This document shows positions 55,991 through 64,000 of a DNA stretch of 64,000 nt, piece by piece. The DNA comes from Trochalopteron elliotii (Eukaryota; Chordata; Aves; Passeriformes; Leiothrichidae): NCBI GenBank assembly GCA_024734555.1, contig JANPWX010000342.1, positions 1 through 64,000 of the forward strand. The letters run 5' to 3'. The notes under the pieces are model-generated. The model was not told the DNA's origin. It saw only the letters and a program-made list of their open reading frames with translations, and searched no databases. Position 1 is the first letter of the stretch; each line of letters begins with the position of its first letter. Position numbers and translations under genes: made by a program.

Positions 55991-58289
55991 GAAAGCTGCT
56001 GGCTAAAAGGACTCATTTTGGGAAGTTTTGGCTTTCTCCTGCCTGGCTCTGTTTGCTTTTCTCAAGTGTCAGATGCCACACGAGTGTGTGCTCAGACTAC
56101 AGGGTACAGTGGGAAGTGCTCTCTGAAGAGCATTTTGCCTAAATACTCCTGCAGTGTGTGCTGAGCAGAAATTAAATTCCCTTTGGCTGTAGCTTTACTC
56201 GTGGAGCGTGTTTTGGATGGTGGTGAGATTCCAGGAATAGCCATAGAGGCACCAGAAAAGATGGGAATGTCTCCACGGGGAGGATGGTGCCAGACAGCTG
56301 ATTACACACTATAAATAGAGGTTTAAATTTGGTTTAAGCAGTCTGTGGAAAAGGCATCATTTAAATCAGCCACAGGCACATGCAGCACAAGCATAATATT
56401 TTATCTCTGACAGCGACTGAAGTTAATTCTCAGGTTGGATTTTTCGACATCTGGCTCCTCACAACACATCCCAAAAAAAGTCCTAACCAAGCAAGAACTC
56501 TGATCCTGCTCAACAAATCGAGCTGGAGAGCAAATAAAGCCTTTGTAGCAGCAGTTGTACATCATTAGCTGGGATCTCCTGGGTGCAGGCCACCCTTTAA
56601 TGCCATTGCTAAAAGAAAAGCAGAAAAAAACCCTCACCTCAAATCTAAATCTAAGTTTAAAGGTAGATCTAAATCTAAGTTTAAAGATAACACTCTTTTA
56701 ATGTCCTCAAAAATACAGAGGAGGGAGATTAGAGAACATGATTGATTATTTTGAAAATACAGTTTGTTCTTTTAAGATGCACTCAAGAATTCTCCTGGTT
56801 TTCTTGTTGTCCTGTGTCTTTAATATAAAACATCACTGAAGGTAAATAATGGATCAGAGGTGTCATTCCCAGAATTTTTCCTCACACAATAAGCAGGAAA
56901 ACAGAGCGTTTTTTACCCATTAACTGCAGTAGGAGCAATTCTGCTTCCCTTGAAGTCGATGAGACCTTTCCCATTATCCTTCCCAAATCTCACCATGAAA
57001 ATTGCTGAGGTGGAGTCCAACAGAAAAACCTGTTGGAGTCAATGGAATTTCTTTTCCTGATTTTAGTGGATTTTGCCTCAGGCCCAGAATGGACAGGATG
57101 TTAATATTACATCAGTGGTGACTCAAAATGCTGAGCTCTTCTTTTGTTGCCCCTAAACAATAAAACACAGTTTGTTAGCAACAAGGAGACATTTTTTTCT
57201 GGGCTCTTGTGGACCCTTTGACTCTGCCTGCAGAGGAATCTGAGGATGCTCTGTATTGTTTAAATTTAAAACTTGTTGATAGTTGCATATTGCACACAAA
57301 GCCCTCACATTTCAGCCACCCAAATTAGGCACAAGAGAAACAGAAGAATATCTTTTCTCCAAATTAAAAGCACTAAATCTTAATCGGGGAAAAAAAAAAA
57401 AAAAAAGCGTCAGGCACAAACATTTTGAATTAAAATAACTTTTTTTTTTTTTGGATGGGTGAAACAGAGCATGGAGTAAATCTCCTCAAATAAAATACCA
57501 GCACCCTGGAGGATTAGCTGCATGCTCTATTTCCCCCTCACAAATGTGGCACGGAGTGCTGGGCACTCACCCCTGCTCTGCTGGAGTCAAGGTGTGTTAT
57601 CTCCCTGATGCAGATCCAGCCAGCCCTTGTCAACCTGTTGAATTCAGGGGCTTTCAAATTGTGGTTGTTTATTGGAGGTGACAAAGTGATCACGCTGCTG
57701 GAAAANNNNNNNNATTTTTTGCCCTCGTGCATGGCTGCATTTGCTTGTATGAAAAACATGATTAAACCAAACAAAACTGCACCTTGTTTTGTTTCCTGGT
57801 TGGGAATTTGGGAGCTGAATGTGTTTCCAGCCCCCAAGAAAGGAGCTTTGTCACCCTGCAGGGATCAGCAGGTTATTTCTCACTCCTTTCCTGCTCTGAT
57901 GTATTGAGGAGAAAACATGTGCCAAAGTAATGTAGGAAACAGGAACCTGCCATGAGATTCTGGTGTCTTACACAAAAATTGACCTTTCCACGAGACTAAA
58001 CGGGGAAAAGTCAGCGAGAACAAGGCACAGAAGATCATTTGTCACTCTCTGAGCCCTGGCTGTGCCCACGGCTGGAGCAGGCAGGGCTGTCTCCATCCCT
58101 GCACCTCGGGAAGGGCACGGGGAGGCACAGGAGTCTCCGGGGAAGGTGAGGGAAGGGATTAAGGCTCGGAGAGGAGGCGTGGGAGGGATGTGATGCTTTG
58201 CTTTTTGCAGAGGAGAAACCTGAGCGCTGTGACAGAGTCACAAACCCACGGTGTGGGGGGGAGTTTTCAACAGACTGCACTTGCTTTTT
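55991..58289. other. Single-copy DNA; small N gap
   Basis: No gene recognised. At about 56641-56690 the sequence aaatctaaatctaagtttaaag is tandemly doubled. A-rich run 57389-57405 and T-rich 57440-57452. Confidence 0.5.
57706..57713. other. 8-base N run
   Basis: Eight Ns between gaaaa and atttttt. The small size suggests masked or unresolved bases rather than a scaffold join. Confidence 0.98.
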
Positions 58290-58515
58290 TAATTATTATT
58301 TTATTATAATTATAAATTATATTAGTATATTTTTATTATTTTTATTATTATTATAATTATTTGTAATTACATTATTATTATTTCTAAATTTTATTATTAT
58401 TTTATTATTATAATAAATTATATTAGTATATTTTTATTATTTTTATTATAATAATAATTATTTGTAATTACATTATTATTATTTCTAAATTTTATTATTA
58501 TTTTATTATTATTTC
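58290..58515. repeat. AT-rich tandem repeat, 101-bp unit, two copies
   Basis: The marker attagtatatttttatta occurs at 58321 and 58422, and ttatttgtaattacattatt recurs after each. Within the unit are TTA trinucleotide runs. Period is 101 bp with small indels. Confidence 0.92.
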
Positions 58516-58820
58516 TCTGTGTATAGGTCTTAAAACACCTCACCTCTCTGTATTTTCCCATTTTGTGCCTTATAAACTCTGCATATAATTTTTACTCTTG
58601 AAAGCAAACCTGCATACCTGGAGGCCAGGGTTGGGAGTAGTTAAATTAAATGCTCTTTTCATGGTGAAATAAGGGCAGTGGAGAGGAGTGCTTAAAGAAA
58701 GGAGCTGTAAAGCCATCAGGACATTATCTGCCTCCTAGGTTTGACCTCACAGCAGGGCAGCTAAATCCATCCAGCAACTAAATGATTTTACTCTATAAAA
58801 GTCTTTGGAAATAGATTTTA

Positions 58821-58859
<39 letters not shown>

Positions 58860-60459
58860 CTCGGGAACATATCAGAGCAAAGGGATTGATTTCTGGGAAA
58901 AAAATAAGCTCCATAGTGTAAATTATGTTAATTAGTGAGTAAAATGCCAATGTTAGAGGTATTTAGGCCAACTTATGTGGAGATGCTCTGCTAAAACTCC
59001 TACCTTCTTGTAGTTAAATATACATTGAACACAGATTTAAGGAGTAGTTTAATGAAGGGTTTTTTTCTTTTCTCAGAAAATGGGATTGGATTTTAGAAGA
59101 AATGGTTTTATAAGGAGGGTTAGATTAGTTATTTGACCCAATTAACCCTCCCAGTGTTGTTCCAGGTATTTTCTTTTAAACTCGTCCTGTTTTCTCCAGA
59201 CAGGGAATATTAATGGAGAATTTCCACTAGATCTGGGAGGAAAAGGAGTATGGGGTGAGTGTTGGTCAGTGCTTCTTCCTGGAAACAGAGGGGAGAAAAA
59301 GTGGGAAAATGGCAGAGTGGGCACAAAGAAAAGCATCAAATGAACCAGTCTGATTTGCAAACAGAAAGAGAAACTTGGCCAAATAATTCAGTGCATGAGT
59401 TGGAGCAGCTCTTAGGGGTTATAACTCGTGTAACTCGGATTTATGTAACTTGTAATTCAAGCTGACACCGACTTCGCCACCACCGGGAGGGTCATTCCGT
59501 GCTGCTCTTGAGCAATCTCAACACTGAGCAAACCATCCCTCATGCCATGGATTTAATGTTTACAGCTGACACTCTGCTGAAAAAAATAGCTTTAATTTTT
59601 TGGGGGGAATCATAAAAAAAAAAAAAAAAGAAGAGAGTTTTCTGTTGGTTGTCAAAGTCATCTTTGTGTCTCTTGGCGCTTTTTTCGAGGGGCGGTGTCT
59701 GAGTTTTGGAGTTTCGTTCCAAATTCCCGTTTGCATTTTGGATCTCGTTTGAGAAACCAGAGCCAAAAGCCAACTGCTGGTGTTTAGTGCTGTCCTGCAC
59801 CACTGGTTTTTGTCATTTGAGGATTGCAAAGGATTTTCTCCTGGTTTTTGGCATCTGTACACGTGGCACGCGCTGCCCAAATCAGGGGCTGCGAGTGTGT
59901 GTAGCAAAATTAACAGAACCGAGTCCAAGCTAAAATATGAGAGGAAAAAAAAATCAAATATTGATGGAAGGAGCTCCTAATTTTCTCAGAAAGTTTATCT
60001 GGAGCACTGCCATTCTGCTTTAATCCTCATGCCCAGAGCTGGGATGGAAATGGTTTTTCTGGTGAAACTTCCCCCCAGTCTCCACCACTGTGCCCCAGTA
60101 ACTCTTCCTCAGCTCCTCATGTCTGCTGACCAAAAGGATTATTTTTTTTAATTGCTAATTCCTTTTGATTTGTCCACGTGCAGTTCAGTTAATTTACATT
60201 AAAAATTTCCATTTATTTCTAGTGGAGTTTCCTGCTGAGGGGAAAAGCGCCATGACAAGAAATGGGAACTGAATCATTGCTAGTGATCTCATGGAAACCT
60301 TTTAAAACGTAAGAGTTGAATTTCTTTTTTCCTTTTCAGGTCTATTTCAGGTTGATTCTGGGCTTTTTTAATGTGAGGAATTTGTTTTGGGCACCAAAAA
60401 AAACCCCACAGTGTTTGCTCAGGTCTGGAGATCTCAGTGACTGTGGGTTTCTCATCCTC
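58516..60459. other. Single-copy DNA with long poly-T
   Basis: No gene recognised. Contains a T37 run (58823-58859) and an A-run at 59613-59629. Confidence 0.5.
58823..58859. repeat. Uninterrupted poly-T, 37 bases
   Basis: The longest pure homopolymer in the window. No processed-pseudogene body or poly(A) signal is evident on the adjacent minus-strand sequence. Confidence 0.97.
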
Positions 60460-60697
60460 TGAATCCCAGGATGGTTTGGGTTGGAAGGGACATTAAAATT
60501 CCACCCCTGCCATGGGCAGGGACACCTCCCACTATCCCAGGCTGCTCCAAGCCTCAATGTCCAGCCTGGCCTTGGGCACTGCCAGGGATCCAGGGGCAGC
60601 CACAGCAAATCTGGGAATTCCATCCCAGCCCCTCTCCACCCTCACAGCCAGGAGTTCCTTCCCCAAATCACATCTAACCCTGACTTCTGTGTGTTTG
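60460..60697 (-). mobile_element. CR1 LINE 3' region, antisense
   Basis: atcccaggatggtttgggtt, gccatgggcagggacacctc, cactatcccaggctgctcca, cagcctggccttgggcactg, ccagggatccaggggcagcc and cccctctccaccctcacagc. It is followed within 10 bases by a 21-bp minisatellite. Confidence 0.93.
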
Positions 60698-60703
60698 GTA
60701 ATA

Positions 60704-61010
60704 TTTCAAGTGGGAAGTGGAAAGTTTCAAATGGGAAATGGAAAGATTCAAAGGGGAAATGGAAAGTTTCCAGTGGGAATTGGGAAATTTCAAATGGGAA
60801 ATGGAAAGTTTCAAATGGGAGATGGAAAGTTTCGAATGAGAGATGGAAAGTTTTAAACAGGAAATGGAAAGTTTCAAATGGGAAATGGAAAGTTTCAAGG
60901 GGGAAATGGAAAGTTTCAAAGGGGAGATGGAAAGTTTTAAACAGGAAATGGAAAGTTTCAAATGGGAGATGGAAAGTTTCAAGTGGGAAATGGAAAGTTT
61001 CAAATGGGAG
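60704..61010. repeat. 21-bp minisatellite, 14 full units, no indels
   Basis: Units of the form tttcaaatgggaaatggaaag keep an exact 21-base period from 60704 to 60997 (14 units), plus 13 bases of a fifteenth. Variation is by substitution only (for example tttcaaggg, ttttaaacagg, gagatgg). Because 21 is a multiple of three, the array is an open frame on both strands; the 212-codon plus frame starting in the CR1 (60481-61119) is explained by this. Two ttttaaacaggaaatgg units lie 105 bases (five units) apart, hinting at block duplication. Confidence 0.97.
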
Positions 61011-62600
61011 TGAGCAAATTGAATTTATCTTTCATCTTCATGTTTGCATGACTCAGAGGGGGCTCTATCCCCTCAGTTGTGTTCTGGGAATTCTGTGCTT
61101 CACTTCACATGTGGTGTAAAAGGCAGCCAGCCTGTAGGATCTGTAGGATTGTGCTGCAAATTCCTCCTAATTCCTCCAGAAGTAGCTCAAAGTGAACCTC
61201 TTCTGGGAGACACAACTTTCCAAGAGCTTGGTGGGATGGATTTTTCCACAAACCTGGATTACATCAAGCACAGAGCTGAATCAGGGGCTGTTCTTTGTCA
61301 CTTGTTTGGATTCACCCTTCTCAGTGAAAGTCAAATAACTCCCAAATATTTTGAATTGCAGTGCTAACATTCACAGGGATGTTCTGTGAGCTCTCCTGCT
61401 GAGCTTTACAGGTGACAGCAGAAGTGTCCAGCTCGTTACTGAAGAGGCTGAGATTTGTTTGCCTGGATATTGGGATTACTATTTTGCATATATTTAAATG
61501 GCAGCATGGATGATGTGCTTCAGGAAAGCTGGGAGGGTAGTTTAGTAGAAATATTTGGTGATAAATTATTTATTGAGGGAACTAAGTCAATCCTGAGCTC
61601 CTTGTCTGTAAACAATCCAAATATTGATTTTTAGAAATTATTTTACTAATGAGCTGGAGCTCAATTTATCAGAACAACATGAGGCACTGTGCAGCTAATA
61701 ATGCTGTTTATTAGCGTGATATAATCAAATTAATGTTCATGTAAAAGCAACATCATGAAGGTAAGAGTTATGAGTGTGTAGTGACATGCCTGAGAAAGAT
61801 TGGCAGAAAAAAAATATTTGTATCTGGGGAAAAAAACATCATGGAAATTCTGCTACAAAGGGATGGCTGATCTCTTAAAAATATCACAACAAATAGATTT
61901 ATGGAGAGCAGTAGAGGTCTAGCAGAGGATATTTTGCATTTTGGCTCTGAGATTCCAGCTCCAAAACGAGATTACAAATCCCAGCTCTGGGATTCCTCTT
62001 GCAGGAATCAGTGTTTAAGCAGAAAGACACTGACTGAATTTTCTGGAGCTCATAAGCAGGTGTGTCATTGGCAACTTAAAAGAGGGGCAGGACTCTGCCA
62101 GGGAGGCTCAGGAGTTCTTGTGGAAGTTGTTTATTCCAGAATTCCAGCAAATAATCACTTTGGAGTGCTCAGAGTGCCCTGGGAGGGGCTTTTTGACAGG
62201 AGAATAACAAGCTGTGCTACTCTAGAATAATCTTTAGTTCTCCCAGTGTCCCTGTGATCAAGAAGGAGGCTGCCCAGGGGGTTAATCACTGCTTTCATGG
62301 GAAGTTTCCCCTGGAGAGATGGGAAAGGTGGGACAGAGACCTGCTGAGGTGAGGCTGCAGCAGCTCCCCAGCCTCCTAAATCTGCTTTAAATTAACCCTC
62401 ATTTAGATCAGCTGGAATAAGACTTAATTTAGGATAATGATTATTAATGTATTAATAATGATTAACATTAAATCCTCCCTCCTTTGGAACATCGGTACAG
62501 GATTTATATTCACAGAAGTTTATTTTTTCTTAAAAAGCTCTGGGAATACGCTGCTGGATGAGAGAGAATTAGTCAGGCTAAGAACATTAGGACTGCTGTC
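61011..62600. other. Single-copy DNA; possible conserved non-coding segment
   Basis: No gene recognised. 61650-61780 is complex and rich in TAAT/ATTA cores, with an 8-bp inverted repeat gctaataa / ttattagc (61694-61701, 61708-61715). Confidence 0.45.
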
Positions 62601-62620
62601 CTAATATAAATAACTAATGT

Positions 62621-62680
62621 TATTTATATATATATATATTTATATATATAAAATTGATATAAGATATTTTATAAAAATAT
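62621..62680. repeat. TA-rich run flanking ATTCT array
   Basis: tttatatatatatatattta-type dinucleotide repeat leading directly into the pentanucleotide array. Confidence 0.9.
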
Positions 62681-62790
62681 ATTCTATTCTATTCTATTCT
62701 ATTCTATTCTATTCTATTCTATTCTATTCTATTCTATTCTATTCTATTCTATTCTATTCTATTCTATTCTATTCTATTCTATTCTATTCT
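62681..62790. repeat. Pure (ATTCT)22 microsatellite
   Basis: Twenty-two uninterrupted ATTCT units, followed by atta. The same pentamer, mixed with ATTTT, forms the array at 12121-12280. Purity and length imply high present-day instability. The 63-codon frame across it is an artefact. Confidence 0.98.
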
Positions 62791-62849
62791 ATTAATGTCC
62801 TAATATAATAAACTGCTGCTGTCCCAGGGGTTCCTCAAATGGGAATCAC

Positions 62850-63121
62850 ATAATCATGGAATGCTCTGGAAGGGACATTAAGGATCATCTCCTTCATCCC
62901 CCTGCCATGGGCAGGGACACTTTCCACTGTCCCAGGTTGCTCCAAGTCATGTCAAACCTGGCCTTGGACACTGCCAGGGATCCAGGGGCAGCCACAGCTT
63001 CTCTGGGCACCCTGTGCCAACCCTCCAGTGAGGAATTCCTTCCCAAAATCCCACCCATCCCTGCCCTCTGTCAGTTTGAAGCCAATCCCTCTTGTCCTGG
63101 CACTACAAGCTCTTGTAAATG
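62850..63121 (-). mobile_element. CR1 LINE 3' region, antisense
   Basis: taatcatggaatgctctgga, gccatgggcagggacacttt, cactgtcccaggttgctcca, aacctggccttggacactgc, ccagggatccaggggcagcc, cacagcttctctgggcaccc and the tail cttgtcctggcactacaagc. This is a clean CR1 example, with the more usual atcat start. Confidence 0.95.
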
Positions 63122-64000
63122 GTGTTTCTATGTTTCAGAGGCAGGGATGAATATCTACCTTTGTGTACAGAAAAAAGGAAAAGCACTTCATGGGAAAACT
63201 ATTCCTGAATAGGAAAAGAAAAGCATAAAAAGTGTTTTCTTTCTGCCTTTTTTTTTAATGAAACTCTTCTATATTCTGGGTTATTGCCATTAACAGGGTG
63301 CTGAGCCAGTGGGCAGGACAAGGGATCTAGAAAAATGCAGAATGTGTGAGATAACACCAAGCTTTCCATAAGTTATTTCACCTCAAAATTCAAGAATATC
63401 TCCATCTCCCAGATCCTGGCTGGACTTTGCTTCTTGGATTTTGGCTGGCTCAGATGGGAGCCCAGAAACTTTGATGGATGTCAGAGCTGCTGTTGCATCT
63501 TCAGCACTGAAGATCAAGGGAACAGAGAAACCACAGCTTTGGAAGGATGCAGGAATGTGGGACAGTGAGCTAAATTAATATGAAATATGTTCACACCTTA
63601 ACTGCTGTTGCAGCAATTGCTCTGAGCAGGGCACAAACAGAAAAAAGCAGTTCCCAATTATTTGCCATGGCTGGGAATGCACATCATTACTGAAATGTGA
63701 GCCTTCACCTGTTACACTCCTGCTGAAGAATTTATCAACACTGACACTTCCCTATTTAGGTCAGTCCCAACAGCATCCCTTTGCCTTTCAGAGAAATCAT
63801 TTAATGATCAGTCTGGGAGCTCTGTTAAACACAAGCTGGGAGTTCATTGTCATCTGGCAAAACCCCAGCCTGCACATTTGGATTTGGCTGTGCTGGAGAA
63901 GAAGAATCATCCTTTCGTCCACCAGAGGAGCTCAAAACAGGACGAGTTGCCAATTTTCATATCCAGCCAGAAATGGAAGCAAAATTAAGCAGTATCGTGC
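63122..64000. other. Single-copy DNA
   Basis: No gene or repeat family recognised up to the window end. Confidence 0.5.

Noticed and set aside
58823..58859. Possible processed pseudogene tail (poly-A on the minus strand)
   Set aside because: No gene body, poly(A) signal or target duplication seen next to it.
60481..61119. 212-codon plus-strand open frame
   Set aside because: Its first part is antisense CR1 and the rest is the 21-bp minisatellite, whose period is a multiple of three; both explain the open frame.

Overview
The window reads as vertebrate, and specifically bird, non-coding DNA. I found no exon of a recognisable protein gene and no tRNA, rRNA or CRISPR array. The open frames present are short, match no family I recognise, or lie inside repeats. 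The bird assignment rests on many 5'-truncated CR1 (chicken repeat 1) LINE tails in both orientations, several short solo LTRs with avian-ERV-like layout, and no mammal-type SINEs. The dense set of dispersed solo LTRs fits a songbird better than a fowl, but that is an inference. The window is probably intergenic or lies inside a very long intron.

Layout. 1-9.1 kb is mostly single-copy AT-rich DNA carrying one LTR (family A, 2866-3437). 9.1-9.85 kb is a CpG-rich block with interrupted reading frames that I could not identify. 10.6-17.1 kb holds a second family-A LTR, a pentanucleotide array, a 0.2-kb tandem duplication, CR1 pieces, a 271-bp LTR nested inside a CR1, and an AT minisatellite that runs into a 376-base assembly gap. 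17.5-32.5 kb is largely single copy, with scattered CR1 tails and one family-B solo LTR (27028-27355, perfect 6-bp target duplication). 32.5-37.0 kb has CR1 tails, a tandem duplication split by an insertion, and a CR1-containing duplication. 39.3-43.8 kb is a mosaic of direct and inverted duplications bounded by two near-identical CR1 copies that share an expanded 11-bp minisatellite. 47.9-53.5 kb has a three-copy ~175-bp tandem repeat, the second family-B LTR, the third family-A LTR, CR1 pieces, and an ERV LTR followed by an intact primer-binding site for elongator tRNA-Met. 54-64 kb holds AT-rich tandem repeats, three CR1 tails, an indel-free 21-bp minisatellite and a pure (ATTCT)22 array.

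There is no gene cooperation to describe. What can be read is repeat history: CR1 insertion, ERV insertion followed by LTR-LTR recombination to solo LTRs, and local duplication. Coordinates of repeats are by eye; ends of CR1 pieces are good to about 10-30 bases. A library-based repeat search and alignment to annotated bird genomes were not available to me.
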